A DNA stretch of 64,000 nt from Trichosporon coremiiforme (Eukaryota; Basidiomycota; Tremellomycetes; Trichosporonales; Trichosporonaceae). The notes beneath the pieces are model-generated. The model was not told the origin of the DNA, did not search any database, and saw only the letters and a list, made by a program, of their open reading frames with translations. Numbering within the stretch: position 1 is the first letter of the stretch; every line of letters begins with the position of its first letter. Below, in pieces: positions 31,879 to 42,528 of this stretch. The DNA lies in assembly GCA_039545355.1 (NCBI GenBank), contig BCJJ01000011.1:746642-810641 (forward strand). Direction: 5' to 3'. The position numbers were made by a program, and so were the translations under genes.

Positions 31879-34586
31879 ATGGCCTCGCCGCGAAACATAT
31901 CAAAGTCTACGCGGCTCTCGGACGACTCGGAGCTAGCGCTTTCGTCCTCTGTCGCCCGCGCGCAGGCCAGCGGCTCCCTCACTGTCGGCACCCCTCCCCT
32001 CCCTCAGATCCCGCGCCGAGATGTTTCCAACTCTTTTCAAGCTCGCACCGTCGCCGAGCGATCAAGCGCTAAGAGCGAAGAGCCGGCGTCGAGTGGCTCC
32101 TCGTTGTCTGGTCTCGGCAACAAAGCGCCTCTCCCCGCTCAGCCAACCTCCTCCAACTTGACGGCCTCTCTGACGCTCGATAAGGACAGTAAGGACACCA
32201 AGGATCCCATCGACCGCACCGGCACCCCGGACCTCGACGGGACGTTGACGCCTCGACCGGACGAGTCAGCGTTCTCTGCTGTCGCCGGAGTACCTGACGA
32301 GGAGAAGGCAAAGGTGCTCCGTCGTCACCTCGTGTCCGCCGAAGAACGCACCTCCAACGCGCCCACCCCAGCAGCAAAGCTCAGCCCCGCGGCAAGTCCG
32401 GGACCCAGCAGCCGCAATGGAGATCCTGGCGAGAGCGCGATTACGCAGCGCAGCGACGACGGCGACGACCCCTTCCCAATCCCATACGACGCACCAGGTG
32501 GCGACGTGACGTGAGTTGTACCTAGCGTTATCTGAATCGAACTGATAAGCCAGTCATGAAGTCTACAAGTGGCAACAGGACCACCAACGCACGAGGCGGA
32601 GCAGTCGCGCGCAGTCCTTCTCGCATGCTGACAGGTCCGCCATCATCGACCCGCAGCTTGCGCAGATGAAGGAGCCCGGAGGGTTCCGGCGCAACTTCGT
32701 CGTTGCCCGTGCCCAGGAGCGCGGCGTTGAGGAGCCCCCCATGATTCGCAACTTTGTCGACTTCCTGTTCCTCTACGGACACTTTGTGAGTGCTCGCCGA
32801 GCCTTGACCCGATGCAAACATGTCGCTGATAGGGATTAGGCGGGAGAAGATCTCGACGAAGACGAGGACATCGAGGACGAGGACGATCACGCAATCGCCG
32901 AGGAGGGGCGCGGCGTGTCGCGAGTTGCCGGCAGCAGTCGAGACGCTACCGAGAGGACACCCCTGCTTCGGTCTCGAAGCTCCACGAGACGTCCTACCCG
33001 ACCCGGACAGGGAACTGCGAGCTTGACGCAGGCCGTGCTCATGGTGAGTGGACTCGTTGATCGCCGCTGACCCCGCAGTTGCTCAAGGGCTTCGTCGGCA
33101 CTGGTGTTTTGTTCATGGGCAAGGCTTTCTACAATGGAGGTGAGTTCGCGTTTGCAGCCTGCTGAACTAACGCCAGGCATCCTGTTCTCCACGGTCGTCA
33201 TGCTGTCCATTGCTGCGATCTCGCTGTGGTCCTTCCTCTTGCTCGTGAAGACCTGGATGAAGGTTCCGGGCTCGTTTGGAGGTGAGCACTAGCCGGTTGT
33301 TCCGATGCTGACTTCCAGATATCGGCGGAGCACTCTACGGGAAGTACATGCGTGATACCATCCTGTTTTCAATCACCGTGTCGCAGATCGGCTTTGTCGC
33401 GGCTTACACGATCTTTATCGCGGAGAACCTGCAGGCGCTCCTCCTCTCTGTCAGCGACTGCAAGTGGAGTGTGCCCATTGGCACTCTGATCTTCGGCCAG
33501 CTCCTTCTCTTCCTTCCCCTTGCCATGATCCGCAACCTGGCCAAGCTCTCGGGAACTGCGCTCGTTGCCGACGCATTCATCCTTGTTGGACGTGAGTATC
33601 CGGACTTGAACGTGCGCTGACCGCCTCAGTCGTTTACATCGCGTCGTGCGAGATCGACACTATCATCACCAAGGGTGTTGCCGACGTGATGCTGTTCAAC
33701 CGCGACAACTTCCCACTGCTGATCGGCACGTCGGTCTTCGCATTCGAGGGTATCGGACTGTGGGTGAACGCGCGAGAAGCTAGCTGACAGGTAGTGTGAT
33801 TCCCATTACCGAATCGATGAAGGAACCGCAGAAGTTCCCCCGTGCTCTGTCGGCAGTCATGTTTGTCGTTGCCGTCCTGTTCGCCGGCTTTGGAGTGCTC
33901 GGCTATGCCGCCTACGGCAGCGACGTGCAGACCGTCGTTCTCACGAATTTGCCGCAGAACCAGAAGTTTGTGCAGGTGTCCCAGTTCCTTTGTGAGTCGC
34001 CGCCGTCGTCAGGTGCAACGCGTAGCGCAAGGCGCCGCGCCGCGCCCCGCTCCGACCGCACCGGTGAGACAGTCTTATTGTGCGCTGACACAAACAATAG
34101 ACTCGATTGCGATCCTGCTCTCGATCCCGCTCCAGCTCTTCCCAGCTGTGCGTATCATGGAGACGGGTCTCTTCTCGCGCAGCGGCAAGCACAACCCGCG
34201 CGTCAAGTGGCAAAAGAACATCTTCAGGGCCGGCACCGTGCTCTTCTGTTCGATGCTGTCCTGGGCTGGCTCGTCCGAGCTCGACAAGTTTGTCTCCCTG
34301 ATCGGCTCCTTTGCCTGGTGAGTACCCCTTGCTACCCTGGATCGCCGCCGCCCGTGACAAGGTTCTGACCCTGCCCCACAGCATCCCCCTCTGCTTCATC
34401 TACCCGCCCATGCTCCATCTCAAGGCCTGCGCAAGAACGCGTACTCAGAAAGCCCTCGACTACCTTCTCATCGCGTTCGGCGTCATCGTCGGGCTCTACA
34501 CTACGGTCCAAACCATTCGCAGTCTGTTCCAGTCGGGCTCGAGCGACTCCCCTCGATTTGGTCAATGTGACGTACCCAGTAATTAA
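31879..34586 (+). CDS. AVT3/AVT4-type vacuolar amino-acid transporter (AAAP family)
   Basis: The ten exons are 31879-32510, 32554-32785, 32840-33043, 33079-33139, 33177-33281, 33319-33591, 33630-33759, 33795-33991, 34101-34317 and 34382-34586, giving 751 residues. A long hydrophilic N-terminus (about 375 residues, Ser/Thr-rich, then acidic) precedes about 11 membrane helices. The first helix holds the family motif LLKGFVGTGVLFMGKAFYNGG, followed by helices such as TILFSITVSQIGFVAAYTIF and GTSVFAFEGIGLVIPITESM. The extended N-terminus and these motifs match Avt3/Avt4, which export neutral amino acids from the vacuole. The join at 33759/33795 uses a GGTAG acceptor to keep FEGIGLVIP. Exons fit without any frame error. 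Confidence 0.92.
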
Positions 34587-34995
34587 TGCGAATGTACTTG
34601 GTTGTTGCATCCCATCACCTCGATTTCACGAGGCAGTGCCTGAACGTCGCAAGTACGTAGCCGCCCACACGCCGGAGCGATGGTGCAGTGAGCTAAGGTT
34701 GCCAGCCATGCCCAACTAAAGTGGGATGAGGATCCGGAGTCTCGGGAGTCCGCTCTCCGCCTGCGAGGGCACTTGACGCGCACACGCACACACTTACACA
34801 CCGTCTCACCCCAACATGCACCTACAGTGGACAACCACGGTCACAATAGCACTTTGGGACAAGGCGCGTTGCGGGGCAAATCTACCTCCGCTCAAGAACA
34901 ATAGCGACCGCTTGAGGTCGGTGCGCTGAAAGCATTCTTAAATTGGTTCACGGAACATCGCTCCATATCAGCATCCCACACTGTCTTCACTCTAC
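34587..34995. other. Promoter region of the homeodomain gene; no partner homeodomain gene
   Basis: These 409 bp separate the transporter stop from the homeodomain start. In tetrapolar basidiomycetes a divergent HD1 gene would begin here. No HD1 frame or homeodomain remnant is visible. Confidence 0.55.
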
Positions 34996-36036
34996 ATGTT
35001 TTTGCCAACGGCTTTCAGCTCCGATATCTCGCTTCCGACACAATTGTCGGACTCCAAGCAGAACCGAATTCGTCACGTAATGCAGCAAACACTGGAGCAA
35101 GCTCGCATGCGATATTTGGAAAGGTCCTTCACAGAGTGGACTCAAGCACCGATACAGAACGCAGGAGGGCCGGCGTCGTTGGACTGGAACGTCGGTGCCA
35201 GCAACTTCACCCAAGAAGTGGTTGCTCATGTCCACAAACGAATGCAAGGGAAACGAGGAGCCAACTTCAGTGGAGTTAGTGTCATCGCTTAAGGCCGCTG
35301 ACATTGAAGCGCAGTCTCGACATCCTGGAAGACGCCTTCGAACGCACGCCATTCCTGAACAAAAGCGAGTGCGCAATGGTCGCTCGCGCTTCAGGTCTCT
35401 CATCACGCCAGGTACGTGTCGGCAGCGAGCGAGGCTGACAGAGGATTCAGGTTCGAACTTGGGTTGGTCGTTGACGTCGCGACTTTCTAACCACAGTTTC
35501 AAAACAAGAGGAACCGAGTCTCCAAAGGCTCAGACTCAGCTCGTAAACAGGAGAAGACCGGTCGCGCGAAAAGGAAGAGAGTTCCTGAGGCAAGTCGTCC
35601 GCACCCCACTCGCCCAGCAAATACTGCGCACGAGTTTCCCCAGGACGCCCCGCAGAACCTCTACAATCTCACGACATCCGGCATAGTATTTGACAAGTTC
35701 TCCGCCGTTGATTGTGCAACCTCCCCAAGAACCACCACATCTTCCACTCCGCCTCAGGCAGTAACTAATCAAGCAAAACCCTTGACTGCTTTTGGCGCAG
35801 AGACAACTCCTTCGTTCACTTTCAGCACCGAGACGTTCTTGTCGCGCCCTTTCGCACCTGAGACTCACGAGGATGCGATCCACTGTTCAGCTCCATGGGC
35901 TGCCGTCCCTCGGGATCATATACAAGCTTCAGCGTCGAATAGTGCCCATGATCGGACATCGCCGGTCCATATCCAAGACGATTACTTTTCAACCTTGGGG
36001 ATCATGTCCACTTACACGTGGGCGACATACACCTGA
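34996..36036 (+). CDS. SXI2: HD2-class homeodomain transcription factor (mating-type SXI2-like)
   Basis: The exons are 34996-35274, 35310-35411, 35451-35462 and 35497-36036, giving 310 residues. The homeodomain (about residues 83-142) reads ANFSGRSLDILEDAFERT, PFLNKSECAMVARASGLS, SRQVRTWFQNKRNRV. It has canonical spacing with no three-residue TALE insertion, and Gln at the DNA-contact position of helix 3, as in basidiomycete HD2 proteins. Helix 3 is cut by two introns, leaving a 12-nt exon that encodes VRTW. A basic, nuclear-localisation-like stretch follows (KQEKTGRAKRKRV), then a Ser/Thr/Pro-rich tail. In Cryptococcus, Sxi2a pairs with Sxi1alpha to control the sexual cycle. The gene stands alone, with an amino-acid transporter upstream and RPL22 tail-to-tail downstream. 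A non-MAT homeobox gene is the alternative, but RPL22 and MYO2 nearby argue for MAT. Confidence 0.85.
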
Positions 36037-36138
36037 TGTACCTGTTTATGACCGTCAGTTGTATCCAGTTAGTGTAAAGGGGCTACGGATTGACGCAAGG
36101 GGTTATCATGACATCTCGATGGAGAATTTTTGACTCCT

Positions 36139-36649
36139 TTACTCCTCGTCGTCGACGTCGTCCTGGTCGACCTTGAAGTAACGAAGCGAGTAGGTGTCCT
36201 TCGAAGTAGCAACGACGCTGTGGATGTCAGCAAAAGTGGGTAACGTGATACTTGAAGCCTCCGACGTACCGGAGGAAGTTCTCGAAAGAGTTCTTCTTGA
36301 GGTGCTTCTTGGTGAGGTACTGCCGGTCAGCGCCAAACTGCACGAGTGCCTTACCTTGAGGTAGCGCTTCGAGAAGGGGATGTTCGAGGTCAGGACGAGC
36401 TTGTTGCCCTCCTTCGACAGCTGGATGGAGTCACCAAGCTGGCCAGGCTTGCCGTCGACCTTGATGCGGTCGTGGAGGAACTTCTCGAACGCAGCCGGGT
36501 CGAAAACGTTGTCGTTGGCAGGGACAGAGTAGTCGACGTAGAACTTGTGCAGGGGCTTGCCCGCAGTCTTGGAGGAAGTGGCCTTAGGCTGTAAACGGGT
36601 GCATGTCAGAAGTCGTGTACGCGCGGAGAACTGGGTTAAAACATACCAT
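36139..36649 (-). CDS. RPL22: Ribosomal protein eL22 (RPL22)
   Basis: The exons are 36647-36649, 36355-36588, 36270-36319 and 36139-36217, giving 121 residues. The first coding exon is only the ATG, followed by a 58-nt intron (GTATGT...ACAG). The protein shows the eL22 pattern: KFYVDYSVPANDNVFDPAAF, FLHDRIKVDGKPGQLGD, SKRYLKYLTKKHLKKNSF, RVVATSKDTYSLRYFKV and an acidic end DDVDDEE. It sits in the large ribosomal subunit. It ends about 100 bp from the homeodomain gene, in convergent orientation. RPL22 is one of the genes inside the Cryptococcus MAT locus, which supports reading this segment as MAT-related. Confidence 0.94.
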
Positions 36650-36815
36650 GTCTACAGTTGATTCTGCAAAACGTTGGTGGAGTGGTTTCCGAAATTCTAT
36701 GGTGGCAACGATATCTAAAGAGTCGAGTTTGCCCGGAAAACATCGGCGTTATCTGCGTGGCACAGGTCTTCATATTTGATGCATGGTTTACGTAATTCAA
36801 CTCCCGCTCCTGGCC

Positions 36816-38884
36816 CTATGGGGTCAGGCGTTCTTCCTTATATGTGATTGGAAGTTGTCCACGCATTAAGTCACCGATCGACGTATTGTCCTTTATTGCC
36901 GAGCGAACGCCGAGTAGCAGGGAAGAGGGGCCGCATGCTAGAAGTCAGTCACTCATAAAACTCAGCCTCACCAGATACAAGGATTGGACCCTGTGAGCGC
37001 TCCCTGTCTCCTATGATGATGCGGTCCAGGTCTGCTCTTCCAATGTGCCATCTGATAAAGCGGTGTGGAATTCTCTGCGCCTTCTGCTTGGCAGGCGTGT
37101 GCAGCGCCATGGAGAATTGCGGAGAGCACCTTCTATAGGTACTGTCGACGGCGTGCTGGGAGGTTTGGGTGATGAGTGACGACAGATCGGGGCACCTCGT
37201 AACGTATATATCTATCTCGACCACAGTCCCCTCCATGCCCATTAAAGTCCGGGAAACATCGTCGAGTAGTGGTCTGACCCATTCGATGTCGTGCGCGCCT
37301 CTCGTATGCCAGACGAGATGGACAAGTTTGGGCTTAGATTGGCTATCTCTGCCATCTAGAAGCGCAAGTAGCAGGGATGTGGCATGCGCGATCCCGGTCC
37401 CCCCTGTCGTCAGCTCGAGTCATCGGTAGGGCGTACCGGCGAACAGCAGCGCGGTCGAGAAGTGGTCCATATGCGGGGAGGTGCCGTACGGACCGTCAAG
37501 GTTGATGGGCACGAAGGCACAATCATCGCTTCCTAGAGTGTCCCGCAAAAGTCTTGTGGCATCGTTATGAACCCGTATGATGAACACCGGTGATCCATCC
37601 ATCTGCGATGGAATGTTTGCGAAGGAGAAAGGATGAGCTTCAAGTGGCAGGCGCGTCACCGTGGGCATTGTGAGGTATCTTGTTGGCAATCAGCCCCTCT
37701 CATAGACCCCGCCGTACTCACCCGTACTGGCCAGCAGACCACACGCGCCCGGTAGGCGGTAGAGTCACCCGCAGAACGTTGGGGTCGACGAGCTCCACTG
37801 TGGCTTTCGAATTCTTGAGCCGTCCCTGGCGTCCCGACAGTCGACACAGCCTAATCAATCGGTCCATTCCCCAAATGATCATCGCAGGCTGTGACCAATA
37901 AGAAGTGTGACGGACAGGAAACACTTACCCAGATCCAGTAGGCTAGCTTTTGCCAATGGAGAAGGGCCGCAACTAGAAACATACAGCTGTGAGCTACTGG
38001 GTATGGTATTGCACTCACAAGCTGAACAGAATGTGCAGCACTATGAACAGCTCCCATGCCGCCCGACGGACGTATCGCATGCTTGTCAACCATAGCATTG
38101 TGAAGCTCAGCAGAGCCACGACACCCTGTCCAGTCAGCAGTTGCAATTCGTCAGATCAACCCATTGAATGTAAGCGTCGAAGATCTCCCCTTTCCTCCAC
38201 ATAGGGGGTGTCCAAGCTACCGCATGAATCCAGGCAGAAAGAACACATGCGCGTGAGGCGGCTCGGTGGAGGTAGTTTAGGCGACGATATGAGATGCCCG
38301 TAAGGACTGTGACAATGTTGTTCTTGGAAACCAATAGGAACACCAAAGGCATCTGACTGAAAGCCTGATTCAATGTAAGCCTTGACTCTCGTAGTATACC
38401 CTACCATCACGCCCATCTGGTTCGCTCCGTTCTGCGTGCCTCCCATCCCTGTTGCCAAGTTAGTTGTCAACGGCGAAGCACACTCACACCGGGAATGGTT
38501 CAGCGCGAAATAGAAGAGCAATGAACAGTACGCGACCGTGACAAATGCGTCCAGAAGCGTATCGGGGCCGTAAAGCCACCTCGGAAGCGTGTAAAGCACC
38601 ATCCATTTTTGCAGGAGTTGCTGGGCAGCTGTGCTAAACGAAGAGCGGCCACGATCGACACACATGCCAAGTGGACTGTATGCGCGCCGACGACGAAACA
38701 TGTATGCCTGTATTCTGCTCACCGCATGCTTAAGGCAGAGACACAGCAATACGACGCCCGTGATCAGGCAGAGGTATCGGCTCGCATACCAATGATACTT
38801 TGGAGGTTTGAGCGTTTGGTGATTATGTGGGCCCAGCAGTGGAGTCTGGGTTGCCGGCGTGTCGAACTGGGCCTCGTCGGTCAT
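36816..38884 (-). CDS. Ferric reductase (FRE/NOX superfamily) transmembrane protein
   Basis: The nine exons are 38488-38884, 38405-38448, 38161-38364, 38019-38125, 37929-37986, 37722-37888, 37437-37678, 36972-37403 and 36816-36937, giving 590 residues. The ferric-reductase membrane domain shows the family block with heme histidines (KNNIVTVLTGISYRRLNYLH, SAWIHAVAW, LFIVLHILFSF, LLHWQ). The cytoplasmic part has the FAD-binding HPFSFANIPS, the NADPH-binding FAGGTGIAHATSLL and a terminal VSACGPSSLL motif. The CGP motif lies in a last exon that must be spliced in. Without it the frame stops early. These enzymes reduce extracellular Fe(III) or Cu(II) before uptake. The gene is divergent from the small methyltransferase gene, about 200 bp away. 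Confidence 0.92.
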
Positions 38885-39088
38885 GGCGTTGCGGGTGGCA
38901 ACCGCTCGAGGGTCGTCAGTCTTTATCAGATAAGACGGTGCCGTATCCGGTGTTACGCAAATTCCGAGTTGTGGCGTGGAGTAGGCTCAGTGATGCGCCG
39001 CAAAGTGCATCCATGGAGTATCGAGCTCTTTGCCTCAGGGGTGTCCCTTCCCGACTTTCGGCCGCCTCACTCAAACCGGTCGCTGGCA

Positions 39089-39772
39089 ATGCCCGACTAC
39101 TCGTCCCAGCAGTATTGGAGCAAAAGACTGCTTGGCGAGGACATGGAGGGCTTCGAATGGCTCGTCGGTTCCGAAGAGATTCTTCCGCTTGTCGCTATGC
39201 TTCTTGACCACCGACAGTGTCCCGCACGTATCCTCCACTTCGGCTGCGGTTCCTCAACATTGGGGCCAGACCTGCAGCGTCACTTCGGTGAGCGCGTGAG
39301 AGTGTATGATGCCGATTATGCCATCAGTGGCACAGAACGGAAGTTCCTAGCTCAGCAAACGGGGTCGGACATTCATACGCTTCCACTCCTTCACTTCGAT
39401 GCGTTGGATTTGCAGGACATGGCCGGGAACGCTCCTCTGGGCGGTTGGGATATCTTGGTCGACAAGTCTACCGCAGATGCAATCGCTTGCGGAGAACCAT
39501 TAATGTCGATCTCCCGCGACGGCTCTGGCTCTGCGACCCGCGAGCCGATCGAGGTACTCTGCGAAAATCTCAACCGGGTAACAAGCACCGACGCGTCTTG
39601 GCTGTGTGTATCGTATTCCGCAAGCAGGTTCGACTTCCTGCTCGGCGCTGAGAAGCAGCATGGATGGCGAGTGCAGAGCAAGACCCCAATCCGACTCTCC
39701 CAATCAGGCAATGAAGGTGTGGTCCACAGGCCAGAAACCGGTATATGGGCCTGGGTGCTTCGGAGATTGTAA
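39089..39772 (+). CDS. Small class I methyltransferase (EEF1A-lysine-methyltransferase-like)
   Basis: One exon encodes 227 residues. The protein begins MPDYSSQQYWSKRL, an N-terminal YW-type motif typical of the METTL13/EEF1AKMT4/CSKMT group. SAM-binding motif I is ILHFGCGSS (about residues 48-56), with an acidic loop VYDADYAI after it, a post-motif at GWDILVDKSTADAI and a substrate-side strand near SWLCVSYSASRFDFL. The ATG at 39089 was chosen because the family N-terminus starts there. The frame is open much further upstream, but that part overlaps the start of the divergent ferric reductase gene and has no homology. The likely target is a lysine on a translation factor or mitochondrial enzyme. 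That is inference. Confidence 0.82.
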   Translation: MPDYSSQQYWSKRLLGEDMEGFEWLVGSEEILPLVAMLLDHRQCPARILHFGCGSSTLGPDLQRHFGERVRVYDADYAISGTERKFLAQQTGSDIHTLPLLHFDALDLQDMAGNAPLGGWDILVDKSTADAIACGEPLMSISRDGSGSATREPIEVLCENLNRVTSTDASWLCVSYSASRFDFLLGAEKQHGWRVQSKTPIRLSQSGNEGVVHRPETGIWAWVLRRL

Positions 39773-39853
39773 TAGCCTAAAGAATGCACATTGGAATTCA
39801 ATACACAGCTTCCATCAAGGATGCAACAACTTGTATATACACGAATATGCAAC

Positions 39854-42260
39854 TCAAAGTAATTGCCCAACTGAGAGTGTGAGAAGAGCTTTGTTATGCA
39901 GACCCAGGGCTAACTGCTGTCCGTCATTTCGCCATGCCATGGCCATCTTCGTCGTCAGCACAACCAGAATCCATCGGCCACGGGGTGATTAGCGGTACGT
40001 ACCATCATGGGCTTGTCTCTGGCACTTTGCCTATCAAGCTCCTCGTGGACCTCGAAGTCTTGCAAGATCTTTCCGGTCTGAGGGTGAGTGTGGTCAGATG
40101 CCATCGACTTACAGCAATATCCCAGAGAAGGAGTTTGCCGTTCCAACCGCCTCCAGCGATGATTCCTTGGGGTCGCGCAGGCGTCAACGGCGAAAAGGCA
40201 ATGGAGCCTGTCCCTGCCTCCAAACCGCCGAGAACATGCAAGCACTCCCCACTCAGTGCATCGAAAAGTTTGACAGTAGAGTCCTGTCCACCTCTGTCGG
40301 GTCAGCGGTCTTCACTAAGATAGAAAAAGCTCACGCAGCGACAATCATGCGTCCATCGCGACTCGTCGGACTCCATTCCAGGGTGTTCATGCGCTTGTTG
40401 TCGATAGCGTTCTCCACAACATGAAGACGATTCACACAATACTCTGACCCGGGAGCTACCGTGAGCTGGAAAATGTCGTCTGGGAGCTCCCTCTCCTTGG
40501 ATTGTTTGTTCGGCGACTGGGATCGGCTAACGGTACCCCTGTCCACAGGGTACTGCGGCAACTTCCAGATCATGATGCAACCATCGTCCGCGACTGAAGC
40601 AAGGAGCCGACTGCCGCCCTTCTTGTCCGCCGCAAGAGGTGGAGACCATTTGACACGCGTGACGTCGTCTGTGTGGCCCTTTAGGGTAAAGCGAGGCCGA
40701 CGATCATTTGCGCGGTAGATGAAGATTGTGTGGTCATTACCACCAGAGGCGAACACATCATCATCAAGCCAATCGACATCATTAACTTCCTTAGTATGCG
40801 CTTCGAAGCTCAGTTGCTTTGGCGATTTCAGATCGAAGTCGAGAACGAACAGGCAGACCGTGAAGTCGTCCTTGGCAGCAAGAAGTGATGTACCAGAGGG
40901 GTTGAACTTCAAGGCGTTGATGGCACCACGGCCATAGGTCAGAATTCCTTGCAGTTGCCCAGAGGGTGTGAACAGGCGGCCAACCCCATCTGACGCTTGC
41001 CGGTCAGCGCTCGCAGCACGACTTGCATTGGCTTACCTGTAGCGAAAACCGTCCCATCTGGGTGCCACACAAGAGCCGTGATAGCCTTCTTTCCACTGTC
41101 GATGGACTTGTGAGCGATGGACGCGGGTTTCCTCCCCAACCGCAACGCCTGATCGGTTGAACCGGGAGCTGGCCACTCAAAGTCCCAAAGCTTCGCAGTG
41201 CCGTCGCTACTTCCGGTGACTAGCACGTCGCGATCCTTGGGATTCCATGCGAGGCATGTGACCTAGCAGTTGTCAGAAACGCGGGGTCCGAGTACTCACA
41301 GCATCGCGATGCTCACTCCAGCTGCCAGACGAGAACAGGGCCGAGTTTTCGGTCAAGGGCCGAAGCTTGATTCCCGAGGCTGATACAGGTGGCCGAGCTC
41401 CCTTCTTTCCGTCTCTTGTCTTCTCCTCCTTGAACCGCTTAGTGATCATCCCACTATGCTGCTGACCGTCTTCATCGACCATTGTGGATCCGGCAGAACG
41501 TTCAACGGACTCAACTCCGTGTCCGTCACCTGAGCCGGCCTCGTTGACTCCGGTGGCAGCACTTGTGACCTGTTCAACAGGAAGACCTGGCCCTGAGTCC
41601 CGTGTCTTCCGCTTCCCCTTATTACCAGGAAGGGAGGGGTCCTCGACGGATTTGGCGGGTGGGGGAAAGGCTTCCGGTCGTTTAGGCGGGGGGGAAGCAG
41701 TGATGCGCTCCGAGGAGTCTCCACCATCTGAAGAGCAGACATGGGGCAAAAGGAGATGGAACGGTGATCTGCAAGACGAAGAGAGTTGCTCCTACGACAG
41801 TCAGATGTCAAAGTCTCGACTAATAAACTCACCCCGTCATTAGTCGCGTGTCGCTCAATCTCTTCCCACCTTAAGGCCTTCCAGAGCTTTCGTATCAGCT
41901 CCCCACGCGCAATCTTTCCTTCGGAGGACCCGAAAGTAGTAGTCTGATTGCCTCCATTCTTCGAGGATCCATTGGTTCGAAGCGCATGGCCAGCGGTTCG
42001 GGCATCGGAGGAGGATGGCGTTGGAAAGGATGGGTTGAATGATTGAAAGATCGGGCTGGAGGGAAGTGATGACTCCGACAGCAACGTGAAAGCGGTGTGA
42101 TTGAAGTTCGACTCCAACAAATACTAAGGTGTCAGACAGCACACAGATGGTAGCTCACAAGGTAGATGAGGATATTGATCTCTTCGCTCGAAAGACGGAC
42201 CTGCGACGCCTCACTCCCGTCGCCTACAGGCGGGACTTCCCCTTGCATCGCGAATGACAT
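39854..42260 (-). CDS. TBL1/SIF2-like LisH-WD40 protein (histone deacetylase complex subunit)
   Basis: The eight exons are 42159-42260, 41833-42123, 41300-41791, 41037-41262, 40335-40989, 40113-40293, 40003-40077 and 39854-39946, giving 704 residues. The N-terminus has a LisH motif (SSEEINILIYLYLLESNF), and a long Ser/Pro/Lys-rich linker follows. The C-terminal half is a WD40 propeller: VTCLAWNPKDRDVLVTGSSD, AINALKFNPSGTSLLAAKDD, VNDVDWLDDDVFASGGND, VTRVKWSPP...LLASVADDG, MNTLEWSPTSRDGRMIVAAG and others. This matches TBL1/TBL1XR1 and yeast Sif2, subunits of SET3/HDAC3-type corepressor complexes. A last exon (MAMAWRNDGQQLALGLHN) closes the propeller. It requires a 56-nt intron ending CTGACGACGAAG. 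Confidence 0.9.
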
Positions 42261-42528
42261 ATAACGCGTCCTGGGGGAGTTTATGAGACGAGGGATGCCG
42301 ATCTGGGATGGATGCCGATGCTGTTGTGCACTGGATTTGGTTCAGAGACAACATGGTGTGTCGCGATGCGGGTCAACAAGGGTGGAGGCCGATCGCCGAA
42401 TGCCACATACGACGAATCGCCGAGGGGTGGCAGCGCAGCGCTCCGTAGCGTTGTGTCATAGCTCCCTAGTAGCATGCTGTCAACACAACCACCGTCACGA
42501 CACGCACACAACCGAGCGGGCCACAAGC

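Noticed and set aside
35442..35450. Alternative 3' splice site adding Arg-Ile-Gln to the homeodomain
   Set aside because: It keeps the frame but breaks canonical helix 3 spacing. The downstream acceptor gives the exact family pattern.
38609..39088. 160-codon upstream extension of the methyltransferase frame
   Set aside because: It overlaps the first exon of the divergent ferric reductase gene and shows no homology. The family N-terminus starts at 39089.
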